Positions 1-9,595 of a DNA stretch of 24,193 nt are shown here, piece by piece (the stretch's first letter is position 1; every line of letters begins with the position of its first letter). The notes beneath the pieces were generated by a model. The model did not search any database and had not been told where the DNA came from. It saw nothing but the letters and a program-made list of their open reading frames with translations. Position numbers and translations under genes: made by a program. Source of the stretch: Willaertia magna (taxonomy: Eukaryota; Heterolobosea; Eutetramitea; Acrasida; Naegleriidae). The DNA is taken from assembly GCA_902984215.1 (NCBI GenBank), contig CADWAF010002002.1, positions 1-24,193 on the forward strand, read 5' to 3'.

Positions 1-280
1 TTGTATCAGGCCTAAACAGATTAAATAGTTTTTGAGACTTACGAAAAAAACAAAGCATTATGTATGAATTACCTTTTAATAATATTAAAACTATAAAGAG
101 GTTACATATTTTAAAACTAGAAATTTAATAATAAGAAAAGAACAAAGCCTTTCACGCATAAAGCTCTTCCACAAAACAATATATTGTAAATTTTTAATGG
201 AATTCATTCCCAAAAGAACCCAAATCCCGAAAAAAAAAAGTTTGTAAAAATTTATCAGAAAAAAAAATTAAAAAAGAGAA

Positions 281-1979
281 ATGAAGATCGAACAAACACT
301 TGAACACGACGATATCATGGAAGATGAAGAAGTTGTTGAACAAAAACAACAATCACAACGTTATATTCCTCCTAATGGTAGGTTTAAATTAAATTTTATT
401 TAAATAATAACAAACATTAGTGAATGATATTATTTCCACCACATTTGAAATAGATCCTATACCTAGTATTATTCTAAGAGCTTGTGATAGTAATACTAAT
501 TGGAATATGGATGAATTGGATCAATTAACTAAAAACTTTCAATTAATGTACAATATAGGAACAAAAAGAACAAAGAAATTGATAGAACAAATCAAAAAGA
601 TTGATAAAGAATTGGAAACTACAACAACTATATCTACTACCAGTGTTAACAGCAATACAGCAAATAACTCTAATAATAATCAATCCAATTCTGTTCCAAT
701 AGCCACTAATTCTTCTAACAATCCATTAAATAACAGTAATAATAACAATGCATCCACTAAAAAACGTAAATATAATGACCAAGATGTTGAGGATTCTTCT
801 TCCGTAGATGAAGAAGAAAGTAATAACAATGATAACAATAATAATAACTTGAATAATAATATTATAACCATTAATAACGCTAATAAAGCAATGACAGCGA
901 GAGTTTGTGGTGCAAAAACCCTTTCAGGTGATCCTTGTAAAAGAATTGGTTTTTGTCCAATACATGCTAAACTGAAAAGTAATAGTTGGGAAAAGTATAC
1001 TAAAAGATCATTTAGGTCTAATAATGTTAACAATAACAACAAGGCTAACAATATTTTGGAAGGAACAACAAGTAATGTTTTATTATCTAATAATAGTTTA
1101 AATGTTTTAGGCGGTAGCAACAGTACGAGTAGACCTATTGTTTCCTCTTCTTTAAAAGAGAGGCAACAACAGATTCAAGTTTCGGTTTTGTTAGTAGCTG
1201 CAGCTGCTTTGGATAGACAATCGTTGAATGAAGCAACTACTACTACAACTACAACGATAGGTACTAGTGGTAGTAGTATTGGAAGTGGTTCGAACACTTC
1301 GAATTTGAATGTCGGTGGGTTAACATCATCTGCTCCGATAACTACAGAGAAGATAATTAATCCAACAACGATGAGAACAACACCTGCATTAGCTTCTCTA
1401 ATTACTGGAGGTAGTAGTAATGTTTCTACAATGTTAAATAATCCTATCAATAATCCAACAAGTACCACTTCTATTCCGAGCAGTTTAACACCATCTCCTT
1501 CTTCATCTATTGTTTCAAGTACAAATGTTTTGGGAGGAGTAACACCATCGATAATGGGAGGAAATGTATTTTCTAATAATTCACTATTTAACTATAATCA
1601 AACACCAACGAATTTAAATTCAGATCAACAACAACAAATATCTACTTCTTTACTTCCTGAAGTTCCTCCGTTATCTAAACCAAATCATGATATCCATCAT
1701 ACTTTACAATTACCAACACCTGCTTTTACAACAGTGGATAACTTTCCGAGACCATCATCTATCCCTTTATATAATACAGGTGAAGATTTTCCAACAATGC
1801 AGCATACTGCCACTGTTGCTGCTTATAATAGAAGTAGCCCAATTAATCATCCTACCTTCACTTTACCTCCTCTTTCAGCTCTTGCTAATCAACCTCCACC
1901 TCAAACAGATTTATTTACTAGCAATTCATCATCAGGCAATCCTCAACAAACATCAAGTCATTTCCAACCATTTACATAA
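281..1979 (+). CDS. Asn-rich nuclear-type protein with a C/C/C/H zinc-binding-like motif
   Basis: Two exons, 281-377 and 421-1979, joined across a 43-nt GTAGGT...TTAG intron (378-420) that splits a Val codon; the product is 551 aa. The ATG at 281 is preferred over the GTG at 420 because splicing keeps the frame open. Residues 1-100 are acidic and helical. Residues 100-190 are Asn/Ser runs with a basic patch (KKRKY) followed by an acidic stretch. At about 195-214 there is C-x9-C-x5-C-x2-H (core CGAKTLSGDPCKR, then GFCPIH), followed by a basic WEKYTKRSFRS segment. The remaining 330 residues are Ser/Thr/Asn/Pro-rich and look disordered. The Cys/His motif resembles short finger-like segments in which the first Cys is followed by AKT.SG.PC, but I cannot name a family. 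A role in chromatin or transcription is an inference from composition only. Confidence 0.8.
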
Positions 1980-2047
1980 ATAATTTATTGCAAAAACGTT
2001 GTTTTTATTATTGTAATACTCTTATATGATACAAAAATAGTACAAAC

Positions 2048-3238
2048 TTAGTCTTGTATGTTGCAACAATTATCATCATCCTCTCTGTAATTATCATCCG
2101 AACTGTTATTATCTTCATTACTTTCCTCTCCATATCTTTTCCTTAGGGCCCTTAAGAACCATTTATGTTTTATTCCTGGAGGTTTACTTGTAGCAAATAT
2201 TGATAAGGCTTCATCAATAGGAATATGTTTCTCTGTAATTAAATAAGCGCAACAAATAAAACCAGTTCTATTAAATCCATAAGAACAATGTACACCAAGA
2301 TAATGATCTGGATATCTCTCAAGAAAACTATTTACAACTTGATTAAATTCTTCTTGTTGAGTTACTCCAGGAATTTCTTTAGCTATACATCTAACCTTCA
2401 TATAAATTAAAGGCATACTTTCTGTTTGATTAATTAAATCTTTTTGTTCTTCAGTAAAATTTAAATAAATTGATTGTTTTCTTAATTCACTTGTTGAAAT
2501 AATATAACGAATAAAAGTATCCTTTTCAATTTCATTTATAAAATTAATATTATTTAATTGTTTTATAAAATTAATTGGATTTTTAGGTACAGATAATCCA
2601 TTTACATCATAAATACAATCATGATTAGATAAATCTATAATCCCTCCAACAATATATCCTCTATTATTATTAAATTACTATAAATTACTATAAATTTATA
2701 AAACTTACCTTTTTATTTGGTCAACAACAAAATCTTGAGTTGTAAAAGGTTTCCACTTTTTTGAAGATTCTAAAAACTTTGTCGTTATTGGTGTTTTTAA
2801 AGGAATAATATGTGTTTGAGATAAAGGTGTTCCATAATTATCTAATTCTGACCATTTCGTTAATTTCTGTAATACTGTATTTCTTATAATTGCTGTTGTA
2901 GGTGATGGTGGTGTTTCTATTTGTTGTGGAGATGATTCTAGTGAGGAAGAAGAAGATTTAGAAGTAGAGGATTGATTATTATTTTCTACATTTATATTTA
3001 ATTTTATTGTCTTTTTAATTTCATTATTAGTTACTGTACTTGTCGTAGATGATATTGCGGTAGAAGAAATAAAAGAAGGATCAGAATTAGATGGTATAGA
3101 TTGTTGTAAATTATTTATGGAAGAATTTTCGCTATTATTAAAATTTAATAAATGAAAAGTTGTTGTAGTGAATGATGGTGAAGGAGAATTAACACAAGTG
3201 GGTGTAGAAAGGATGGTATATAAACTACTTTCTTTCAT
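2048..3238 (-). CDS. mRNA-capping-type RNA 5'-triphosphatase (cysteine phosphatase fold)
   Basis: Two exons, 3238-2709 and 2660-2048, separated by a 48-nt intron (2708-2661, GTAAGT...ATAG) that splits an Arg codon; 380 aa. Residues 1-120 are Ser/Thr-rich. Residues 130-380 align by eye with the triphosphatase domain of metazoan/plant capping enzymes: a W...G.PL..TH.IPLKTP segment, a GGIIDLSNHD..YD strand, IYMKVRCIAKEIPG, then the P-loop HCSYGFNRTG with Cys302 and Arg308, and a downstream FATSKPPGIKHKWFLRALRKRYG helix. This enzyme class removes the gamma phosphate from nascent mRNA 5' ends in the nucleus. About 65 extra residues lie between the YD strand and the IYMKV strand. The protein stops about 24 acidic residues after RYG, so no guanylyltransferase domain follows. 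DUSP11-like RNA phosphatases are the alternative, but the GFNRTG and PPGI signatures favour capping. Confidence 0.88.
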
Positions 3239-3615
3239 ATTTTAGTGTTTTGATGTGTTGGTTATAAAAAGAATTTTTGAAAATTTAAACAAATTATTTT
3301 ATAAAAAGATCTTTGAGGTTTTTTTTTTGAAATGTTTGCATGACTCAAATCCAGATTCTAATTTAATAACAAGTACAGCAAATACATAATTCAAATAAAT
3401 AAATATCTGCTTTTTAGAACAACTCATAGTTTTCTTAGTTCTTCCTTTCGATTTTCTTATAGATCTACCATTAATGCGAAAAACATATTTAGATTCGACA
3501 AAGAAACAAGGCTAAAAAACTCGAAACGAATGCATCCTCTCATCGCTAAATACTAAAAACAAGATGAATAATTAAATTACATAAATAATTTTTAAAGTTT
3601 TATTTATAAACTCAT
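3239..3615. other. Intergenic: capping triphosphatase promoter and eL24 3' end
   Basis: This 377-bp stretch lies upstream of one minus-strand gene and downstream of another. I see no ORF, tRNA or strong hairpin. It contains CTCGAAACGAAT at 3520-3531, a 12-mer that recurs at 19900-19911 upstream of another minus-strand gene. The rest is A/T-rich. Confidence 0.6.
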
Positions 3616-4160
3616 TTATTTGATTTTTGGAGTATTCTTCTTTGTGGTTGTTTTCATTTGTGATTTCATGAGTCTTTGTTGTTCCTTTTGTTTTTGCTTT
3701 TGTTCATCAGTCTTTTTAACTGCCTTCTTTTCTTTCTTTTCAGTCTTTGGTTGTTTAGATGCTTCTCTTATCTTAGTTCTTTGTTCTTGAGTTTGATTCT
3801 TTTGTGCCTTGATGAATTCAACGCTTGCACCTGCAACTCCTCTTTCAACTTTAACAACTCTTCTCTTCTTGTTCTTCTTTAATTGTTCAATACTACCCTT
3901 CTTGTGTTGTCTTCTATAAAGTTGAGTCCATCTGATAACTCTTGGATTTCTTCTTCTTAAGAAGAGAGAAAGAGATTTGGAAGTGACGAAAGTAAAGACT
4001 GGTCTAGTGGTTTGTACATTGCTACATGGAACATATCTAATACCATGTCCTGGGTAGATTTTAAGACCACTGAATAAACAAATTTCGGTTCTAGTTTAAC
4101 ATAATTTGTATTAGAACCTAACTATTTTTTAAACTTGTTTTATACTTACTTGATGACCAT
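3616..4160 (-). CDS. RPL24: 60S ribosomal protein eL24
   Basis: The coding start is an 11-nt exon (4160-4150, M-V-I-split Lys), then a 59-nt intron (4149-4091, GTAAGT...ACTAG), then exon 2 at 4090-3616; 161 aa, matching the usual 155-165 aa of the family. The protein opens MVIKTEICLFSG.KIYPGHG, the hallmark eL24 N-terminus, followed by RRRNPRVIRWTQLYRRQHKKG and a V..ERGVAGAS segment, all in the order of eukaryotic eL24. The C-terminal 60 residues are Lys/Gln-rich, as in eL24 tails. The zinc-free eukaryotic form is suggested because only two Cys remain (C8, C29 area). It is a component of the large cytosolic ribosomal subunit. Codon use is less A/T-extreme than in most neighbours, consistent with high expression. 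The long plus-strand reading frame across it is a shadow. Confidence 0.95.
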
Positions 4161-4506
4161 TTTATTATAATGCTATGGCTGTATTTTTTTTCAAAAAACG
4201 AAGCTAATATTTGTCAATAAAGTTGACCCTATCTTTACAACGTTCATTTTTTAGCTTGGGCTTCAGCAAAAATTTGTTCAAGCGAAAAATTAATGAGGCA
4301 GTTTTCACTGACAATAATAATGTCTGTTGCTTTACCTTTGAAATTAATAATAGTTAAAAACGAACGTATTAAAAATTCTGAAATTATATAAATTACCAAT
4401 AATTATAAATTTACTTTATAACCCAATGTAAATAATAAATCTCATTTCCCAAAATCTTCATAAACAAGGACAAGTCGTTGTTTGATGATCTAATAAATCT
4501 AAAAAA
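4161..4506. other. Divergent intergenic region with a coding-like minus-strand stretch
   Basis: This 346-bp region separates eL24 (-) from the kinase (+) and must hold both promoters. On the minus strand, 4402-4244 is open for about 52 codons and ends in TGA; its last 30 codons read like folded protein (GKATDIIIVSENCLINF, then SLEQIFAEAQAKK). No ATG lies in frame. An acceptor-like TTTCAG sits near 4379 and a TTTCAAAG near 4353, so it could be the last exon of a tiny gene, but I could not join it in frame to an upstream ATG. It may also be a relic or chance. Confidence 0.35.
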
Positions 4507-6494
4507 ATGAGTCTACCAAACAATACAGATGAGTTCCTATTGATGAATGCAGGAACAAGTCAAAATAGCCCAGCAATAGATGATGTTGTAGAGGGTGTTG
4601 AAGATGGGAATGGTGCTGTACAAGAAAAGATTGGACCATTTATATTAAAGAAAACTTTAGGAGAGGGATCAACCGGAAAAGTAAAATTAGGTGTACATAA
4701 AGATACAGGACAAAAGGTTGCAATTAAAATTATTAATAAGAAAATATTAACTCATAAACCTCATTTAAAGAAAAAAGTTGAAAGAGAAATTGCAGTTTTA
4801 AAATTAATGAGACATACTCATGTAATTAGATTATATGATGTACTTCAAACAAAGAAATATTTATTTTTAATTATGGAATATGTAGAAGGTGGTGAACTCT
4901 TTGATTATATTGTTGAAAGAGGAAGATTGACAATTGAAGAGGCTTTCCACTTTTTTAAACAAATTATTTTAGGTCTTGAGTATTGTCATCAACAATTAAT
5001 TTGTCATAGAGATTTAAAACCTGAAAATCTTTTATTGGATAGACATAAAAATATTAAAATTGCAGATTGTAAGTATTTATTTATTTAATTTTATTTATTT
5101 TGTAAATAGTCGGTATGGCTTCTTTCATGGAAGAAGGCAATTTATTACAAACATCTTGTGGATCACCTCATTAGTAAGTATTATCTTTTTACTATCTTTT
5201 TTTATTCAATAATTAATTTAGTGCTTCTCCTGAAATTGTTAGAGGACTTCCTTACAATGGAATGGATGCTGATGTTTGGTCAATGGGTGTTATCTTGTAT
5301 GCTTTAGTTACAGGAAGATTACCTTTTGACGATGAAAATCTTACAGTTCTTTTAGCAAAAGTTAAAGAAGGAAAATATGAAATTCCCGAATTTTTAGATG
5401 ATGATGTTAGTGATTTAATTCAAAGAATGATTCAAGTTGTTCCTAGACAAAGAATTACTCTTAGAGGAATTAAAAAGCATCCTTGGTGGAAGAAGATGGA
5501 AGCCAAAGAGTTAATGCTTCAATCTATGCAACAACAATTAGGCAAACAATCATCAACAGAGAATTTACAACAATTACAAGAAAATCAACAACAACAATAC
5601 CAACAACAACCAGTTGAACAACAAGAAGAACATAGGGATACCAATAATGTGGAGGTTAATTCTGTTCACCAACAACAACAAGTTTCAACGGATGCAATAG
5701 TGTCCCCTGTTGATGATAATAATTTATCTCCTAATAGTATGAATACTCCAACAATGTTGGGGGATAGTTCCTCAAAGAAAGATGAAGATATGAAGATTCA
5801 ATATACAGAAGAAGAAATTGACCAAGAAGTATTTCATTCAACTCTTGAAAAAACAGGCTTAGGAGAACAAGCACTTAAAGAGGCTTTAATGTCTAATGAA
5901 AAGAATCTTGAAACTGTACTTTATAATCTTATATTACAATATAAGAGAGAGTTAGGAACAACACGAACAGATGTTTTTACTTCTAAGTATAGTGTTAGTC
6001 CATGTAATCCATTAACTGTTCCTGTTGATAAAGCAAGCGAACTTAGAAAAAGGCTTCAAGAAGCTTATGAAGAGAATGATGAAGAAGATACAAAGAAGGA
6101 GAATATTCAACATGAAAAAGAACAACAATCTGGAATTAAATGGTTTGCGTTTTGGATGAAAAAGAAGAAAGGACAGAAAGAAGAAACCAAAAAGAAAGCA
6201 ACTCCTTCACAATTTGGTTTACATAGTAGAAAATCTCAATCTGAAATCCTTACTGAAATGTCTAGAATATTTAAAGCTTTACAAGTACAATTTGAAAAGG
6301 TTTCTGATTCAGTTGTACGATTTACTTGTAGTTTCCCTGTTGTTTCAAAAGGTAGTGAAGAAAAGGTTGTTATGGATATGACTATGAGTGCTTTAGAGAA
6401 TGATGGTTTTATAATTAATTTTACTCTCTTCTCTGGTAGAACTACAACTGCTCGTATTCTCTTTGATGCTATTCAAGATGAAGCAGAACTTTAA
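4507..6494 (+). CDS. SAD/BRSK-like Ser/Thr kinase (SNF1/AMPK-related)
   Basis: Three exons, 4507-5068, 5110-5173 and 5222-6494, with introns of 41 and 48 nt; 632 aa. The kinase domain spans about 43-295: P-loop LGEGSTGKVKLG, VAIK Lys74, Glu94, HRDLKPEN with Asp169, DFG at 187-189 (split by intron 1), and T-loop LLQTSCGSPHY with Thr202, the position phosphorylated by LKB1 in this family. FGMASFMEEG and GVHKDTGQKVAIKI match BRSK/SAD kinases better than AMPK alpha. After the domain come a Gln-rich linker (about 310-370), a UBA-like helix bundle (about 400-455, EEIDQEVFHSTLEKTGLG), a basic patch (KKKKGQKEETKKK), and a KA1-like C-terminus (about 547-632, SEILTEMSRIFKALQV to the end). Family members act in polarity and energy or cell-cycle signalling. 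Which process it serves here is unknown. All catalytic residues are present. Confidence 0.92.
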
Positions 6495-6569
6495 ATTATT
6501 GTATTATACACTATTAACAAATAATTCTTGTAATTAACATTGTTGTTGACAATACTTTATAAAAAAAAA

Positions 6570-7577
6570 ATGGTTAAATTTTTGAGTTTGCTTGCTAGGG
6601 CAAAAAAGATTCCACCTGGGCATTACATCACACAAAATAGAGAGTTGGTGAATTTTATTTTAAGGTATGACCCTCCGAAAGATGTTTTTAATATTACGGG
6701 TATGATTCCAGATAAATATAAAAGTCTAGTCACATATAATTATTTAATAACGACTTGTTTAAAATATAGTAATTTATCTCTTGCAAAAAAATTATTTCAA
6801 GAATTAGTGGAAAGTGGAAAATTAAATTTAGAAAATTTAAAAAACAAAAAAAGAGTATTAGCTTACAATATTATTTTAAATTTTATAAGAATTTGTGCAG
6901 TTTCTAAAGATTCTTCTTTTACTGTAAATGATGCAAAACTTTACTTTGCTCAACTCATTATTATAAAAATGGTAACACCACCAGCAATTTTCTATATGTT
7001 AGAGATATTTAGACAAAATTTTGAAATTAAAAAAGGAATACAATTATCTTTAACATTTCAAGATGTTATAAAATTTGAAAAGAAAGGATATTTGCTTTCT
7101 AAAATATTATTACTTTGTTGTAAACTTACTGACACAAAAGAAAGAGAAGAATACAGTTCACAATTTATTGAATGGATGAGAAAAAGTTATACAAAATTTC
7201 ATCAATCAAATATTTACTCAAATTATGTTTCTTGTAATTTACATAATATTTCAAAGGCTTTAAAAATATTAAAAACTATGCACGATAAACAATTAGAATT
7301 ACCAGAAAGATTAATTATTACTTTTTATGTTTTACTTTCAAAGAAGAGAGCTGATGTATTTTTGAAATATGAAAAGAATAAAGGAGAGAATAATGAAAGT
7401 AATAATGAAAAAGATGGTGACTGGAATATTGTGAAAAGTTTGGATAACGATTTATTTTGGGCTTTACTGGAAAAGAGTGAATATCCTTCCTACAAAGAAT
7501 TTAAAACAAACTTCTATCATTACATGGAAAAGTATTTTTCATTTACACCAGTATCAAAAGAGAGAATAAAACTTTGA
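6570..7577 (+). CDS. PPR-like protein, probably mitochondrial
   Basis: Single exon, 335 aa. The start is the ATG at 6570 after an A10 run; the open frame reaches back to a TTG at 6540 but that is not a plausible eukaryotic start. The N-terminus (MVKFLSLLARAKKIPPG) is short, basic and amphipathic, as in mitochondrial presequences. Residues about 60-100 (SLVTYNYLITTCLKYSNLSL followed by AKKLFQELVESG) fit the pentatricopeptide consensus. A second repeat-like block follows at about 105-160 (VLAYNIILNFIRICA ... AKLYFAQLI), then a helical region without clear repeats and a low-complexity loop with KGENNESNNEKDG. PPR proteins bind organellar RNA for processing or stability. No editing (DYW) domain is present. 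It begins 75 bp after the kinase stop on the same strand. The repeat count is low, so the assignment is tentative beyond the family. Confidence 0.68.
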   Translation: MVKFLSLLARAKKIPPGHYITQNRELVNFILRYDPPKDVFNITGMIPDKYKSLVTYNYLITTCLKYSNLSLAKKLFQELVESGKLNLENLKNKKRVLAYNIILNFIRICAVSKDSSFTVNDAKLYFAQLIIIKMVTPPAIFYMLEIFRQNFEIKKGIQLSLTFQDVIKFEKKGYLLSKILLLCCKLTDTKEREEYSSQFIEWMRKSYTKFHQSNIYSNYVSCNLHNISKALKILKTMHDKQLELPERLIITFYVLLSKKRADVFLKYEKNKGENNESNNEKDGDWNIVKSLDNDLFWALLEKSEYPSYKEFKTNFYHYMEKYFSFTPVSKERIKL

Positions 7578-7603
7578 ATATATATCTATTAAATTTCATT
7601 AAT

Positions 7604-7798
7604 TTAAATTATTGAGGAATTGCTTTTTGTTGATTTGCAGTAGACGATTAATACATTGGGCTGTCCAAAAAATCCAACATTGGATTTACGGTGAAGGAGG
7701 GAATATGCTTTGGATCCCAATTTGGGAGAATCCCTAACTTTCTCAGCTTCATCTGACTGGGTGAGATTATCTAATGGCACTTTGTTCGCACTCCACAT
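7604..7798 (-). other. GC-elevated island: possible 64-aa ORF or structured RNA
   Basis: The span 7621-7800 is about 40% G+C, far above the flanking spacer. It holds inverted repeats: AAATCCAA-CA-TTGGATTT (7670-7687), TCCCAA-T-TTGGGA (7715-7727) and TCTCA...TGAGA (about 7741-7772). On the minus strand it reads as a 64-codon ORF from the ATG at 7798 to TAA at 7604 (starts MWSANKVPLDNLTQSDEAEK). Its codons (CAG, GCG, CCC, CTC) are unlike those of the neighbouring genes. I recognise neither a protein nor an RNA family. It lies between the PPR stop and the start of the transcription-factor gene, so it could also be a promoter or 5' UTR element. Confidence 0.3.
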
Positions 7799-7834
7799 AT
7801 TTTTAAACCAATAATAAAAAAACAACTCAACAAG

Positions 7835-9571
7835 ATGAATCCTGAAAGTGTTCTTCAAAATTTGGAGAACAACATTTTGATTGGAAACGCACAGAGTATA
7901 ACTGACGCTATTCTCAACTATGTAAACCAGAACAGAAACACCCAAGATGCTACTACATTGCTAAATCATATTCAACAAATGGTTAGCTACCAGAAGATGA
8001 AGGAGCAAACCATTAAACAACAAGTACCAGTAGTAGAACCTAAAGTACAACAAGATCAAATTAATAAACCTGCAGCTGTTCCATCACTCAAGGAAAAACC
8101 AGAAATAACGCTTTATATCAAACCAGCAAGAAAGACTGCAAAATATTTTATTAATTATTTCCCGCCAAAGCTCTACTGCTCTCCATACAAATATGATTTA
8201 ATGATCAGATTGCCTGTAGAAGTAAATGATCAATACGATTTGATATTTACTCTAATTGATTCAGAAACTAAGGAACGAATCACCAAGAATACTAAGGGAG
8301 AAGAAGCCTATTGCATTGAAAGAACCAAAACCCAAAGAAAGAATTACTTAAAGCCTGGCTTTATTAACGCTACTTTTCGTTTAAACTTCTCTATTTGTAG
8401 CTTCCATAACTTTAGAAGACCTTTCCAAATCTCCATTCATTTACGTTTCAAAGCTCTATCCAAGAATATAAACAATACAGGTGGTGATTACAATGATGAT
8501 CAATTAGTATATATGAGTGAAGCTTTTTCTATCTTTGCTAGAAAAAGTGGTGGTAAGGATAAACAAGCAAATAATGACGATGATTGGGGTCAGTTAAGTC
8601 CTATTGGCAACAATACAAACACCACTACAACCACTTCAACTACTGTTACAGAAGTTGCAAATGAGCAAAAGGGAACGAAGGAGAATGGTGAAAAGAGAAA
8701 GAGAACTAAGGCTACAGATTTTACAAGTAAGAGTGCAACTACTACAACTGAAAAGAAGAAGAGAAAGAAGGAAAAACAATCAAAGCCTAGAGAAGAACCT
8801 GTAAATAATGAAAATAAGCAAATAAGTGTATCATTAGAAGACGAACTACAACTATCAATACAAAATAGTCCAAAGTCATCCCCTCTACCAACAACGAATA
8901 TTAAGCTAGAAATTGAACAAAACTCTACAGATTTTTCTAGTTTCTTTGAAAATGATTTTAGTCAAGTGTTAACACCTAATTCTTCCCATTCCATTCCTTC
9001 ATTTGATGTAAATAATTCAGTACAATTGGAAGAGTTAAATATGATCAATCAACCTCAGCAATCCTTAATGCATATACCTCCACAACAAACGAATAACAAT
9101 TGCTTTAATTATTCCACTCCAATAGTGCCACAACAACAGAATGTGGATTTGTCCATGTTGGTTTATCAAGAATTGCTGAATCAACAACAATTTAATCAGC
9201 AACAACAAACAGCTAACTTAATCAGTCAAGTTTTAGCTAACAATTATAGTACTAATAACATTAATTATAATACCAATAATAATTATAATAATATATTCAA
9301 CCAACAACAAGTTCAAATACCTCAACAACCAACAATGGCTCCTGAGGTATTGCTGCTGAATCAATTGTTATGGCAACAACAGCAACAACAAACAGTCCAA
9401 AATACTACTATTGATCCACTTGAGCTTGCTAGATTATTGTTTACAAGAAACAACAACAATAATAACACAAACACCAATATAGGAAATAATAATAACAATT
9501 TCCTTCCTATTGATGAGTCTATGTACAGCAAATATATTGGAGGTAACAATAACAACAATTACTTTTTTTAA
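7835..9571 (+). CDS. Putative transcription factor, Ig-fold-like core (CudA/p53-like?) with Q/N tail
   Basis: Single exon, 578 aa, ATG at 7835. Residues 1-65 are helical and 65-88 a linker. Residues about 89-238 form a beta-rich block: ITLYIKPARKTAKYFINYFP, then PYKYDLMIRLPVEV, a Lys/Arg-rich loop (ERTKTQRKNY), ATFRLNFSICSFHNFRRPF and finally SEAFSIFARK. That order (strand, SF.N.RRPF.I.I, then SEAF.I.ARK) recalls DNA-binding Ig folds of the p53/Runt/Rel/CudA type, and CudA-like amoeba factors in particular, but this is a by-eye impression. Two basic clusters follow (KRKRTK at about 287 and KKKRKKEKQSKPR at about 306), good nuclear signals. The last 200 residues are Gln/Asn-rich with CAA and AAT/AAC codon runs, as in amoeba activators. 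Its stop is 24 bp from the stop of the convergent membrane-protein gene. Confidence 0.6.
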   Translation: MNPESVLQNLENNILIGNAQSITDAILNYVNQNRNTQDATTLLNHIQQMVSYQKMKEQTIKQQVPVVEPKVQQDQINKPAAVPSLKEKPEITLYIKPARKTAKYFINYFPPKLYCSPYKYDLMIRLPVEVNDQYDLIFTLIDSETKERITKNTKGEEAYCIERTKTQRKNYLKPGFINATFRLNFSICSFHNFRRPFQISIHLRFKALSKNINNTGGDYNDDQLVYMSEAFSIFARKSGGKDKQANNDDDWGQLSPIGNNTNTTTTTSTTVTEVANEQKGTKENGEKRKRTKATDFTSKSATTTTEKKKRKKEKQSKPREEPVNNENKQISVSLEDELQLSIQNSPKSSPLPTTNIKLEIEQNSTDFSSFFENDFSQVLTPNSSHSIPSFDVNNSVQLEELNMINQPQQSLMHIPPQQTNNNCFNYSTPIVPQQQNVDLSMLVYQELLNQQQFNQQQQTANLISQVLANNYSTNNINYNTNNNYNNIFNQQQVQIPQQPTMAPEVLLLNQLLWQQQQQQTVQNTTIDPLELARLLFTRNNNNNNTNTNIGNNNNNFLPIDESMYSKYIGGNNNNNYFF

Positions 9572-9595
9572 ATAAATGTGTATTATTAAAAAAAA

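Noticed and set aside
1..280. Gene or tRNA at the left edge
   Set aside because: No open frame, splice pattern or tRNA arms seen; treated as spacer upstream of the first gene.
680..1468. Minus-strand ORFs opposite the Asn-rich gene
   Set aside because: Leu/Ile/Val-rich translations are the mirror of Asn/Thr codon runs on the plus strand; no independent start or motif.
3676..3882. Plus-strand 68-codon ORF
   Set aside because: Lies within exon 2 of eL24 on the other strand; low-complexity Leu/Phe translation.
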